Below are positions 1 through 11,072 of a stretch of DNA of 64,000 nucleotides, piece by piece. Below the pieces are notes generated by a model. That model had not been told where the DNA came from. It searched no databases and was given only the letters and a program-made list of their open reading frames with translations. Position numbers and translations under genes: made by a program. Within the stretch, counting starts at the first letter, position 1, and each line of letters opens with the position of its first letter. Where the stretch lies: NCBI GenBank assembly GCA_001643675.2, contig LSRY02000027.1:253001-317000 (forward strand), in the 5' to 3' direction. The stretch comes from Monocercomonoides exilis. Taxonomy: Eukaryota; Preaxostyla; Oxymonadida; Polymastigidae.

Positions 1-1209
1 GTTGCATATTTTCCTCGAAGATGAAAAATGAATATGTTATCTTCCTCATCAAGTTGTTTGAAATTGGTTTTCATATTATAATTTCATGTCCACTTAACAT
101 TTTTTCGTAATTTTTTATTTATCTGAAAATTTTCAATCTGTCATATGACTGTTCTTCGTGAGTGCTTGACGAATTATTTGATTAAAGAGAAAAAAAGGAC
201 TTTTTTCATCAATTTTCAAAACGAAAAATTTGCATTGCACATGTTATAAAGAAAATCTTTTCACATTTTTGAACAAAACTTATAAGTTTTGTTTTAGCAA
301 TTACAAAATAATCGAATCAAACTCAATTTTTCATTGTTTCATTTTTAAATAAGAAAACTAGCCGTTAAAAAATTTGAATAAGATTCATAAAATATTCATC
401 AAAGCATTGAATTTCATTAAACACAATGCGATAGTTATAAAATAAAAGTCAATAATATCCCAATAAATGAAAAATATCACAAGAAAAATGTTGCAGATTA
501 ATCCAAATTTTGAATATGAATTTTCAAACTATCAACGAAAACCACTCTAAATATCACCAAACATCATACTAATTATTTGTGAAATATTGAAAGCATTGAA
601 CTTTTAAAAATGATATCAAATAGAATAAAAAGTCAAATATAGCATGAGCTAATAACAGAAATCACACTTATTGAATGCATCATTCAATTTTAAAGGAAAA
701 AAAAAAGAAATCATTTGAATTTGATTCATAAAACTCAGATTACTCATATAAACTGATCATATTCTCATTTTATCATGCATGTGCATGTTTTGATGGATAT
801 ATCTGAAAATATTTGTAACTACATAAAATCCAATCAAAAGATAAAAATTAACAGCTTTTCAGAAATTTGTAAAAAAGGATAAAATAAAAGAAATGCAAAA
901 CCAATATTTAAACAGCTTTCTAAACCTTTAAGATTTTTAGTTAAATAAAGAAAATTTAACGTTGAAAATGGCAATATCTCTTTATCAAAAAATTATAGCA
1001 GAGATGAACAACAAATCATCAATAAACAATTCAAAATGATTATAATAATTAAAATTAAATTAAATTAAATTAAATTAAAAATTTAAAAAACAATACTTTT
1101 ATTTCAAATAACAGCGTTTTTGCTCAAAAAATTAAAAAAATAAACAAACTTTAATAAATAAGTGGAAAGTTCTTTGATAATATGAATATATTTTTTTAAG
1201 AGGGTTTAT
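1..1209. other. AT-rich intergenic region downstream of the Pmp-like gene
   Basis: No open frame of note and no RNA gene recognised on either strand. The sequence is very AT-rich with many A and T runs. It lies 3' of the minus-strand surface-protein gene and holds a short AAATT tandem tract near 1051-1080. Confidence 0.6.
1051..1080. repeat. (AAATT)n microsatellite
   Basis: About six copies of the pentamer AAATT in intergenic DNA; a simple-sequence tract with no evident function. Confidence 0.8.
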
Positions 1210-4200
1210 TTAATCCTCCATGCAAGGCTCTTGGCTGTCAAAAGGAATGTGGAATTCACTTTTAACAGTGATTGAAGAATACATGGAATTCATAGAATAC
1301 TCTGATTTGTAGAGCAGAGGCTCATTTTCTGTGAGTTGTGTTTTCAGCCTTTTGATTTTTTTTGTGTAATTCACAACAATAACAGCACTTACTATTATCA
1401 AAACTGCAGTAACACATGCAATTACAGCAATTGCCCAGACAGGCATCTTCTCGGGATCTGACTGTTTGTTTGGATAAGTGTATATCGTGAAGATTTGTAT
1501 TCGTTCTTGAAGTTTCTCAGATTTCCAATACAGCAACGTGACTGTGAGTGAAGTGCCTTTATCCATATCGTCAATCGTTTTGCGAGAGATAATTCCTTCT
1601 GCATATGTTTCGTTTATATGCTTTGAAAACTCTAACACTTGATTGTATTCTGTGTTCTTTGATGTGAAATTGACCTCAAATGTCAAATTGCATGGCATAA
1701 GTTTTTCTCCATTAAAGATAATAACCGGATTAGCATCAGAAGATATAAGCTCAACCGAATTGAGTGTTGGCTTAAATAAAAGGGGAAACTCGTCCGTAAT
1801 TGCTGCTCCATTCACTTCGCAGTTGTCGCGCTGCATCCAAAGTGATGAGCCTGTTTCCACTCCATCCCCGCTCTTCAATTTCTTCACCGACAGGCTGCTA
1901 TCAATGCATCTAATGTTGTGTAATGCAGAAGGAAAGCCCTCAAATTTTGGTGAATTAAGACTGAATGAGCAATCATCTATGTTTGTATTTGTATCCAAAA
2001 TATACAATCCACCAACAGAGCACGAGTGAAATGAAACGTTTTGAAGATTCAATTGCGATCTTGCTGCAAATAATGCGCCAGTCTTCCATTTGCATGGAGT
2101 TGGTGGGTCTCCATTGAATATCATTTTTGAGTTCCTTGAAGATGAATCGTAATACAAGTCACTGTTCAACGTTTCAGAAAAATACAAAGGTGAAAATCTG
2201 TTTGATACGATAATTTCTGTGTTTGTTAAGATGTTTTCATTGAACTGAGACTCAGACTGATGGCGAATCTCAGAAAATTCCCCTTGATCAAATGTTATGG
2301 AACAATTATCAACATTAACAGCAGATCCAAGGCAGAAGCTAACAAAGCAATCCTTTATGGATATCATCGTTATACGTACAGGCACTCCTAAACGACTTAA
2401 AATAATGAGCCCTTCAGAATGCGGTCCGGCATCAATTTTATTGAAAGTAAAAGATGTTAAATTGATGGAGCTATCATCCTTTTCCAGAGGATAGATTAAA
2501 TTCCTTGATTCAGAATTGTCGTTTGAAAAATTCGAATTAGTGGTTAAACGCCCAATCTTAAGAATCGTTCCATCATTCAGAGAAACATCTAAAACTTCAA
2601 GATGATCAATTGAAATTGATCTTTCATCAGAATAGCCTCTGTCCATTATTTTTATCATTTCCTTTCCAGTAGAATTCGATTTAAGTGAAACATCGAAAAT
2701 GCGTGCCGATGAAATATTGACGGATGTTTTGACGCCTACGTCAATCACTCCATCTTCAAAATCAAGCTCATTAATGCGAATATTTGCAGCATAAAAGGAG
2801 CCTCCACCAATTTTAATTAATGTTGGACCAATAACAGCATTTCCATTGCTTGATTTTTCTGAGTTGAACTCACATGAATCAAAGGAAAGATTTCCTTCTT
2901 TCATGTATATGAAAACATTATGATCCGTCTGAAAATGCAACGGAAAGAAAAAAGCAATCCGATCCATTTGTATCATTAAAGAACATTCAAATACTGCATC
3001 ATTACAAGCCGAAGATTGTATTGTGGAATTTACGGATATATTCGCCATCGAACTTAATACACGCTGCGATAGTCCAGCATTTGTTAATCTGATATCGTTG
3101 GAGAGAAGTGCGCTATCAACAATGGAAAGCATACCAAAATCTGTGAGGGAAAGATGACTCGCTCCTTTCTCGAGTGAAAAACATGGATTTTCCAGCTCAC
3201 CACAGTTTTGATCGTCTTTGCTTGTTTCAGATACGTACACATTTGTAAACCGTGTGTATGCATATAATTTAATTGCATCTACAATTTCCGTTTCTCCTTC
3301 ATTCATTGCCGCAATTGAAAATTCTTCTTTGACTTTCGCAGCGTCGAGAGGGAAAAGTATGTCATTCAATTGAGTTTTATAGTCCTGACAAAATAAAAAT
3401 GCCAATGAGCCATTCTTTGCACTATTTGAAGAACTTTGTATAAGGTTAAATGTCATCGAAGCCAGTTTTGAAATGGAACCTCCGTGTAGCGTCATGTCAA
3501 TATATATCACACCTCCATATCCGTTATTTGAGCAGAAACAATTGGAAAAATTAGTTCTAATGAAATAGCATCCAAAATTATTGTCAATTGTTGTGCTAAT
3601 AACACCACCTTTCATTGAATTTCTATTTCCGCTATTTGTAATTGAAGAATTGATAAAGTTCATTCCTTTGGATATATGTGATGTTGTTGCCTTTCCCATA
3701 TCTGATACGAATGCTGCTGCTAGTCCGGAATCTCCATTGTCCGTTCGCTGTAAATCATCAATAGTGACGTTTTCAAGACTAATTAAACCAGTGTGATCAG
3801 AACGCTCAAAAAAAGAAGTTCCTTCAAAAGAAAGGTGTGTTATTTCACATGAGTGAAGCCTAAATTCTGCTTCACAACTGGAAATAAGAAGCGGTCTGGA
3901 CCTTAAAGAATCGAAGAAATCATTGCAAGTTGGACAAAAATCATGTGACAAGAAATGCGCTGGAAATTCCGAAGTGAAAAGTATATCGTTTAAAAAAATG
4001 TAAATAAGCTTTTCCATGTTTGTAACTTCAAAAAGAGTAAGTGAAGAACTTGCTTGTGACGATTTATTTCTAAAAAATGTGAGGTGTTGAAATATCGCTT
4101 GTATTGTTTCTCCTGTAATCACGAAGAGAGAAGATGATTGGTGTTCGGGACTAATTCCTTGTGTAGTATCGATAACAGTTCCTTCATTATCTCTTCCACT

Positions 4201-6111
4201 TATATATATAATTGAATGATCAATTACAATAGGCCGAGTTTCTTTTGTCAGAATGCTGGCGTTTGTTTTTATTATAACATGAAATGCTGGAAACCTTTGC
4301 TTAACTGCGAAATAAATCGTTTCACAAGGATACTGACCTATTGCTCCGCATACTTCTTCCTTGTCTTCTGCATCAGAACCGCCCACTATTCTGTTTTGAA
4401 ATCTTGTTAGATAGCTACTGATGTTAGCTATTGTGAAATCAGCCTTTTGGAGAAGAGCAGACTGAAAAACCCAACTAGTGCTACAATGAGAAAAAATAGT
4501 TTCATATTCTTGCAGTACATTGTAGGAATCAACAATAAAAACATCTGTCGCATCATCAGGTGAATACTGATTAGCTGAATTTGTTTCAAAAAAACAAGTG
4601 AAAAAAAGCGATTGATCAGATTTTTTCATATGGCCACTGCCCAACGACCAGTAACAGCCGGCTGCATAATCTGCTCTACAACTGCAAAAGTAACAATTAG
4701 ATGCAACAGGTTGTTGACTTATGTTTGCATTGCTAACATAGCATCCACCTCCTGAACTTTTCACAAATCCAGCGCATGTGCAAGATTGAAAAAAGCAAGA
4801 AAACATCAAATAAAATCTTGGATCTTCCCCGTTATATGCACAAACAATTGAAAAATCAGAAGCATGCTTGCATAAAAAGGATGTTGTATTGATCTCTGTG
4901 TTTTCGTCGGCTAATGATGATGATGATGAACCCACTTCAACAGGATCACCGCCAAGCACATTTGCAACAAATAAGCCTGCTCCTTGCTCTTTGCACCTGC
5001 AATCAGAGAAATTGGTGTTGGAAAATTGTGTCCTTCTCGATGTCATGAAAACAAAAGCACCTCCTCCATTGCCTTCAGTTGCTCTGCACTCCAAGAACGT
5101 TGAATGATTAACCTCGACTGTGTCCACAGCACCTAAAAATATTGCTCCTCCATCACGAGAAGCTGAGCATTCATCGAATGAACACCGATCCAAAACAATT
5201 TTCACAGAAGTGCGATTAAATGAAAAAAGAGCGCCTCCGCAAGAGGAAGGTTCGTCAGCAGGAAGAGAAGTATCATCAACATGACATTCCTCAAAAGAAT
5301 CGTCAGTAAATGTATTTGTTGTTTGTTGAGTTAAAACAATTTGATTATTATAAATCTTGTTAGCATACGAACTTTTAAGTCGGGTGCAATGGCAAAAAGT
5401 ATTGTTTGAGGAATGCAAATTCCAGCCATCATAACAGAAACCATGAACAAGTGATCCATACAGATAATTATCGACTGAAGATAAAGAATTGCAATATAGC
5501 TTCGATGAATGAAAAAACTTATCGAAGCAAATTAAAGATGGAAATTGAATGTTTTCGTCTTTTCGTAATGAGGTGAAATTTTCGAACAATGAAGAAGCAA
5601 CTGTCTCTTCACAACGACAGCCTTGAGAAACAAATGTGGAATAAATTGGAAAGGCAACTAAGATGGAAGAGGCAAACGTTGATTCAAGAAACACCTCGGC
5701 AGTTGAAGATGTTGCTTCCACGAGGCTGCTCATTGAATTCAAAGCGTTAAAAAATGAAAATGAAACATAAAAAAAATGCACGCTGCCCGATGAATTCACG
5801 ATTGGTCTCGAATTCAATGAAGCAAATGTAAATGTGTGCCATTTGACAACTATTGTTGATTGTGAATCTAATGAAGCTAACGCATCAAAAGAATGATGAT
5901 AAGTTTTGAGATTAAATAACGTAACGGACGAGTTTTTAATAGAAAATAAATAAGAGTCAGAATTTTTGTTTTTAAGCTCATGTGAAGATGATGATAAAGC
6001 ACTTCCAATTATTGTCAAATCAGTATTTTGTTTGTTGAAATCATAACAATGTTGCGAAAATGCAAAGAAATATGTATGCATCATAAAAAACATAGCGCAT
6101 AGAAATGGCAT
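1210..6111 (-). CDS. Pmp-like beta-helix type I membrane surface protein
   Basis: Single-exon gene for 1,633 residues. The N-terminus is a hydrophobic signal peptide (about residues 1-20, ending near FAFSQ). The ectodomain is rich in N-glycosylation sequons and has GGA-type beta-helix turns, for example CGGALF near residue 292, DGGAIF near 322 and GGGAFVF near 351, each followed by a short Cys-containing strand such as CSFDECSA. These resemble the polymorphic outer membrane protein (Pmp) repeats known from trichomonad and other protist surface proteins. One transmembrane helix lies at about 1557-1579 (starting MPVWAIAVIACV), followed by a basic stop-transfer and a ~50-residue tail holding an acidic dileucine (ENEPLL) and a YxxPhi-like YSSI, both typical endocytic sorting signals. 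The start is the first ATG and directly precedes the signal peptide. The family call rests on motifs only; ligand and role (adhesion or surface coat) are inferred. Confidence 0.72.
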   Translation of the reverse strand: MPFLCAMFFMMHTYFFAFSQHCYDFNKQNTDLTIIGSALSSSSHELKNKNSDSYLFSIKNSSVTLFNLKTYHHSFDALASLDSQSTIVVKWHTFTFASLNSRPIVNSSGSVHFFYVSFSFFNALNSMSSLVEATSSTAEVFLESTFASSILVAFPIYSTFVSQGCRCEETVASSLFENFTSLRKDENIQFPSLICFDKFFHSSKLYCNSLSSVDNYLYGSLVHGFCYDGWNLHSSNNTFCHCTRLKSSYANKIYNNQIVLTQQTTNTFTDDSFEECHVDDTSLPADEPSSCGGALFSFNRTSVKIVLDRCSFDECSASRDGGAIFLGAVDTVEVNHSTFLECRATEGNGGGAFVFMTSRRTQFSNTNFSDCRCKEQGAGLFVANVLGGDPVEVGSSSSSLADENTEINTTSFLCKHASDFSIVCAYNGEDPRFYLMFSCFFQSCTCAGFVKSSGGGCYVSNANISQQPVASNCYFCSCRADYAAGCYWSLGSGHMKKSDQSLFFTCFFETNSANQYSPDDATDVFIVDSYNVLQEYETIFSHCSTSWVFQSALLQKADFTIANISSYLTRFQNRIVGGSDAEDKEEVCGAIGQYPCETIYFAVKQRFPAFHVIIKTNASILTKETRPIVIDHSIIYISGRDNEGTVIDTTQGISPEHQSSSLFVITGETIQAIFQHLTFFRNKSSQASSSLTLFEVTNMEKLIYIFLNDILFTSEFPAHFLSHDFCPTCNDFFDSLRSRPLLISSCEAEFRLHSCEITHLSFEGTSFFERSDHTGLISLENVTIDDLQRTDNGDSGLAAAFVSDMGKATTSHISKGMNFINSSITNSGNRNSMKGGVISTTIDNNFGCYFIRTNFSNCFCSNNGYGGVIYIDMTLHGGSISKLASMTFNLIQSSSNSAKNGSLAFLFCQDYKTQLNDILFPLDAAKVKEEFSIAAMNEGETEIVDAIKLYAYTRFTNVYVSETSKDDQNCGELENPCFSLEKGASHLSLTDFGMLSIVDSALLSNDIRLTNAGLSQRVLSSMANISVNSTIQSSACNDAVFECSLMIQMDRIAFFFPLHFQTDHNVFIYMKEGNLSFDSCEFNSEKSSNGNAVIGPTLIKIGGGSFYAANIRINELDFEDGVIDVGVKTSVNISSARIFDVSLKSNSTGKEMIKIMDRGYSDERSISIDHLEVLDVSLNDGTILKIGRLTTNSNFSNDNSESRNLIYPLEKDDSSINLTSFTFNKIDAGPHSEGLIILSRLGVPVRITMISIKDCFVSFCLGSAVNVDNCSITFDQGEFSEIRHQSESQFNENILTNTEIIVSNRFSPLYFSETLNSDLYYDSSSRNSKMIFNGDPPTPCKWKTGALFAARSQLNLQNVSFHSCSVGGLYILDTNTNIDDCSFSLNSPKFEGFPSALHNIRCIDSSLSVKKLKSGDGVETGSSLWMQRDNCEVNGAAITDEFPLLFKPTLNSVELISSDANPVIIFNGEKLMPCNLTFEVNFTSKNTEYNQVLEFSKHINETYAEGIISRKTIDDMDKGTSLTVTLLYWKSEKLQERIQIFTIYTYPNKQSDPEKMPVWAIAVIACVTAVLIIVSAVIVVNYTKKIKRLKTQLTENEPLLYKSEYSMNSMYSSITVKSEFHIPFDSQEPCMED

Positions 6112-6430
6112 CTATGTTTGCAGATATGGAGATGAGTATTTTTTTTTATTTAACGTAAAAACACAACGAATATAAATTGATCATACATATGTAATAAATG
6201 TTAATGTGTTGAAATATAAATAAAAAAGTTTTTATAATTAATAAATATATATGTAATGACAACAATCACTTAATGAAAATAAAAAAATTGGAAAGTGAAT
6301 AGTTTTTTTGTTTATTATTTTGTTCAGAGTTGAACACGGAAAACCAAACACGCTAATTCATGTGGGACGAAATCATTTGCTTTATGAATTTTGTTCCACA
6401 CAGCACTTTCAAAGATTTTCCTCAACTTTT
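6112..6430. other. Short AT-rich spacer with a repeat-related segment
   Basis: Spacer between the surface-protein gene start and the left candidate terminus of the Merlin-like element. Positions 6363-6401 match a 39-bp stretch inside the palindrome (49002-49040) at about 32 of 39 bases. On the minus strand both copies encode VWNKIH followed by FVP, so this is probably a relic of a repeated coding element. Confidence 0.45.
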
Positions 6431-6459
6431 CGGCATAATCCGAATATATCGGTATGCCC
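6431..6459 (+). repeat. Candidate left TIR of the Merlin-like element
   Basis: Imperfect inverted partner of 7917-7945, about 22 of 29 bases identical after reverse complementing. Its core is partly palindromic. Confidence 0.5.
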
Positions 6460-6687
6460 AGATTTCTCTGAAACTTCACTGAATATAATAATACATGCTG
6501 AACATAAGCAATATGAGTATGATAAATTGCGTAAACGTGTTTTTGGAGAAAATTATGTAAAAAAAATTTTTTGATCAAAAATAAATATTTTCGAATTTTC
6601 ATTAAAAAAGTGACTGATTTGTTTTAAAAAAGCTTCTAAAATATTAAAAAACATATTTAAATGATATTATTCAAATAAGAATAATAT

Positions 6688-7743
6688 TTAAAGCTCATAT
6701 TCAGAGACACTAGCTCCATCTCCTGCTCCGAAATCTTCATCAGACTCAACATCGCTATCTTCGTTGACAACATCATCCATGTCTGGAATCTCCTCATCTT
6801 CATCAATGATTTCCTCTTTTTCTTCTTCTTCTTCCATTTGAACAGGTTCAATTTCTTTTTCAAAGCACAGATATTTTATTAATTGAATGAACGTAAAATT
6901 AAATGTTGATTTCACCAAAAACAGTGAAAGATTGTCATGCATAAGTCTGATCCTTGTTCCAAATCGAGGGAAAGCGCATCGCAAATGTTGCCATAACCCT
7001 TCAATTGTATTTGTATACGCACCAGTTTCTGTGTCTCTGAAACGTCTTTTGTGGCACACAGTTTGATGCTTATATCCAACTGTTTCTGGTGAAGAATAAG
7101 CACGCCATTCATCGGAAATAATTAATGTTCCAGCTTTAAAGTGTTTCTGGATAATTGGAATCAAAGTTTCCTTTTTTCTGTTTGGCACGACGACCATTAA
7201 CCGTTTCCCCGCTCCACCACCCTCTTATCTTTCCACCCCTCCGAAAATCCACACTTGCTTTTTCTTTCTTCCTCTCCTGTACTTCCGTTTTCGCCAAATT
7301 GCTTCATCAATTTCAACTGTTGTTCACTTGCCTCCAATAACTTGCTGTCTTTCGTTCCATATTTGTGAGCAAGCGCACCGAATCACACTTCCCCAGTTTC
7401 CGACAGTGTCCTTATCAACAGAAAGAAGCAAAGAAATTGTTTTGTTTTGAATCCCCAGCCAGTAATATAAACCAATCAGAAGAGTAACGCCTAGCCCGAT
7501 CTTTATTCTGCTAAAAGATGTTCCTGATAGAATGCTTTTCTTGATCTTGCATTTTGAACAAGCGTATTAGTGATAATTTCTATCATGATATATTTGTTGA
7601 TAGCATCAATGAACTCTGCACATTGGGAGGTTCATGGCTATTATTTCTCTTTTGAACCATTCCCATGTGCTTGTTTCCTCGTAGAAGAGTTTGTTCAGCA
7701 AAGAAATGGTTTCCTCATCATGAAAATCTCGTTCACGTGCCAT
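6688..7743 (-). pseudogene. Merlin (ISXO2-like) transposase, four in-frame stops
   Basis: Read from the Met codon at 7743, a single collinear frame runs to the TAA ending at 6688. It shows an N-terminal zinc-ribbon remnant (LPMC, then CSKCK), then the DDE core: VEIDEA (first Asp) with GRKKKQVWIFGGVER, then IISDEWRAY (second Asp), then GAYTNTIEGLWQHLR (third acidic residue), which is the ISXO2-like/Merlin signature. The frame is interrupted by four stops and no frameshift: TGA after CRVH, TAA after NYH, TGA just before TTVEIDEA and TAA after GGVER. The C-terminus is an unusual acidic tail of about 40 residues (EEEEEKEEIIDEDEE). It is a dead copy; the family assignment is firm. Confidence 0.85.
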
Positions 7744-7916
7744 GATATAAAAAAAAATACGAACCCTCAATACAAATAATTTTCGAAAATTATTATGTGT
7801 GAAAATATTTTTCTTCAACATTTCATTCAAATAAAAAAATTTCCGCGGATTTTTATTTGCAAATTCTTTTATAACAATATATAACAAATCGAAATATAAT
7901 GATTTAAATCAATTTT

Positions 7917-7945
7917 GGATGTGCCGATATTATCGGATCATGCCG
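7917..7945 (-). repeat. Candidate right TIR of the Merlin-like element
   Basis: Inverted partner of 6431-6459. It includes CCGATATTATCGG, itself a perfect palindrome, and lies about 175 bp upstream of the transposase Met codon. Confidence 0.5.
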
Positions 7946-8030
7946 TTAATTGTTCAATTTATATTTATTTACATGTTTTAAAATAAAACATCTATTAAAT
8001 AAAGCAGATACATCTCATTCAAAAATAATA

Positions 8031-11000
8031 TTATTCAAAAAAAAATTTGATAAAAATGAAGAAAAAAGATGAAAAAGCTAATACGATTTTAATATGAAGT
8101 ATTTCTTCAAGCGTCTGAATATTGAATGAATATCTTTGATCTCCGAAAATATTTTTCATCCTGGAAATGATCCGTTCACAACTAGCTTCACCACAGGGAG
8201 AAACAATTAATGAAAGGCATTATCCTGAATAAACAGTTTAAATATTTCCGTATGCTGCCAACACTCTGAAATAAATTTCAGGATCGTTTTTGTATAAATC
8301 TTCAGGCTTTGATCTCATCTGTCTTTCAAATAACAGTCTTCAGCCTTCAGAATATTGTTTTTCCATTCCTCCTATGACTGTTTTAGAGCATTTTGCAAAA
8401 TATGCATTCAGTCTTGGAAACCAATCGACAAATAATGCATTTTCAATTTGTTTGATACTCTGGATTTCCTTTTCTTCATTGTATTCCGGAGCAATAGTAA
8501 ATTTGCTTGTTGAAAATATTTCTTCAATTTCCACATATTTTTTTCCTTCGATTCCTGAATAAAGTCCTTCAATTTTCCTATGATCTTCACTGTGGATGTC
8601 ATCTTCCATATTAATGATTTGATTCTTCTGGCAATCATCATGATCCATATCAATATCCATCATTTCCCCATGCGATGTATTCATTGTTTCTAGTGTAGTC
8701 ATGCATGATGGGAAAGTTGAATCATGATCAATAATTGATGGCGTTGAGGAAGAGGAAAAAGATTCATTTGATAAAACATCAGTCGTTGAATATTGTTCAT
8801 TTTCTTTTTCGAATTGAGTTTGGCTTGAACTGCACTGTCAAAACAAAAGATCATACATACCATCAGCAGAATTTTCTTCAGCTTCTGATAATCCATAATC
8901 ATCGCTTTCATAATCATCATCATCACTGTAAAATAGTTTTTCATTTCTCTTCTCATTTATTTCCTGATTATCTTCTTCTAATTGTTAAATCAACGAAAGG
9001 ATATCTTGCAATTCGTTTATTCCTTCTTATAATAATAAAAGTATCAAAATAAAATTTATCATTATCAGAAAAAAGTGTTATCAAACCTGAATGAGTTTTT
9101 GATTTGTTTAAAAATGCAAACGGGAATTGGCATTCATCATCTATCCTGTGAAAAACAAAATAAATAAGAACAATGTGAAAAAAGTTAAAAGAAGAAGAAA
9201 GAAAAAAACAAAAATAACTCATTGGTGTGAAAATCGACAGGATACGGGAAAGGATGAAATAAAGATGAAGCGATCTGTCTGGATTCTGAAGAATAAGTTG
9301 AGGAAGATTGGATTGATGTTTCTGTTTTTTTTCTAAAAATGAAGGTGTTGAAAATTTTCTGAGAGGAAAGAGTTGTTTTCGAACAAGTTGAACAGCGTTT
9401 GGCGTCACAGCATATGAAAGCACTATGTACTCTCCACGCGTTCCAACGAAAAAATAATTACACATCAATATTAAAGAGTTAGTGACGGAATTTCTCCATT
9501 TATCTTCTTTAAATGGATCTTGCTTTTGTTAATAGGAAAAAAGCTCAAAAGCTTTTAACAAAGTAGGGAAAACTTGACTCAATTTGGTGTTATCATTTTC
9601 AAAGTGCATATGAAGCAAATGAAAAGGGAATAAGAACACTTCTACTTTGATGATATCCACAAGGCTGTCCGTGTCTATAAAATTTTCCTTTTGAATGATT
9701 TGATTTTTCTTTCTGATGAATGAAGAAATGTTAGACAGAGAAAGCCATCTTGTTGAGACAAAAGTGGGCGCATGCTTCTTCAGAAGGTTTTTCACTGGAC
9801 GAGTATGGGCCTTTTGAGAAAAATTCAGCATTTTTAATTTGAGATCACAAAGAAATGGGATTTTGATAAAAAAAATATTGACAATCAAATTTGTCTTGAG
9901 ATTGCAGCAATAAACATGAAAGGGAATCAATGTCGGATGCTTCTCGAAAGGTGTCTTTTCACTGCTGACTTGCGTTGATAAATTCTCAATGGCTCTTTTC
10001 TGAGATGACAATCCATCGGTGCAAAAACTCCTGATAACCGTATTGAACTGAGATAATTCTAAATTCAAACTTTTTACAAGTGACTCAAATTCGTTTGAAG
10101 TTCCACATGGAGGATATAACCCCCAGAACAAGGGCTTGCTGTCCAATGATTATTTTGAGATTGTCACAACAGTAATTTTTCGATTACCAACACATGCACC
10201 ATCCAACATGAAACTTACTCCATTGTTCCTAATGCTTGACTGTTTTTCCTTTACCATTTTTGTTTTTTCGTTGAGCACCATGTGTGTAATTTTCTTTCGA
10301 GTCAAATATGGGAATATTGATGTTGATGAAAGCGAAGGACAATTTTGGTCAGCTCTTATTAGCGAAGAAAAAAAATTATTCATTTCTTTCGAAGTAGATG
10401 ATAAAAACGAAGAATTGCATCGACATATCATAGATATAAACTGTTTTTATAATTCTTGTGCATTAAAAGGGCAATCAATTTTAGGAAACAATTTTGTATC
10501 ATTGAAAGATAAATCTTGATCAGGAATCTTTTTGTATCGCGCAATGCTTTGGTATTTCATCAATTCACAGTCGTGTTTTGCTACCACAGAATAACATCTT
10601 CTGCCAGATATCCCACAATCAAATACATCCTTTGCATTTGGACATAGATAATATTTGTGACAATCCTTTTTTGGAATTCCGTTTTCGTCAACAAGAGAAA
10701 AAATAGATCCTCAATAATTCGCCAATAACTTCAAACGAAAGTCAAGAAAGAAATTCTTTTTTTTTTCGAGGATGATTATACACTCATTATTAAGAAAAAC
10801 ACAAAAAAAATTAAATTCCTTGAAAATCATAAAAAAGGAAACAAACCTTGTCCAAATTTTGTTTCACAGTGCTTATTTGATTTCACAATTTGACATCCTG
10901 CATCATGCATTTTCTTTTTTGTCTTTTCGTAAATATCTTTCTTTCAAATAAAATGCAAACTATTTTGTGAGAATTGTTGTGAGATTTGAGCAAACAAAAA

Positions 11001-11072
11001 AACGTTACATAAACATTCTTGTAATTCCTTTGGGAAGTTTTCATTTTCCAGGTCTTCTTCCAACTCTAACAT
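8031..11072 (-). pseudogene. hAT-like transposase relic with putative introns
   Basis: From ATG at 11072 a first exon encodes MLELEEDLENENFP. Two putative introns follow (one starting near 11008, one of ~140 bp ending near 10710). The next block is a Cys/His-rich zinc-finger-like segment (YYLCPNAKDVFDCG, then AKHDCE), then hAT core motifs: VSFMLDGACVGNRK, SFCTDGLSSQKRAIENL, HPTLIPFHVYCCNLKT and FVSTRWLSLSNISSFI. Near the 3' end lies a hAT C-terminal dimerisation motif (CGEASCERIISRMKNI, then R, then LEEILHIKI) at about 8100-8210. The frame stays collinear over long stretches but has in-frame TAA (about five) and TGA (about two) codons. The part between about 8960 and 9350 is poorly resolved. 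Together these indicate a decayed hAT-superfamily element of about 3 kb; its termini were not identified. Confidence 0.7.

Larger units (their letters stand above)
6431..7945 (-). mobile_element. Merlin/IS1016-like DNA transposon relic with candidate TIRs
   Basis: A degenerate transposase frame sits between two imperfect inverted repeats: 6431-6459 and, in reverse complement, 7917-7945, which agree at about 22 of 29 bases and both contain CGGCAT, ATCCGA and ATATCGG. The resulting ~1.5 kb element has the size expected of Merlin transposons, which are related to bacterial IS1595/IS1016. I could not identify a convincing 8-9 bp target-site duplication, so the exact ends are uncertain. Confidence 0.6.

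Noticed and set aside
10136-10519. 127-residue plus-strand frame
   Set aside because: Lies antisense to the hAT-like core, whose minus-strand motifs (LDGACVGNRK, TDGLSSQK) are convincing.
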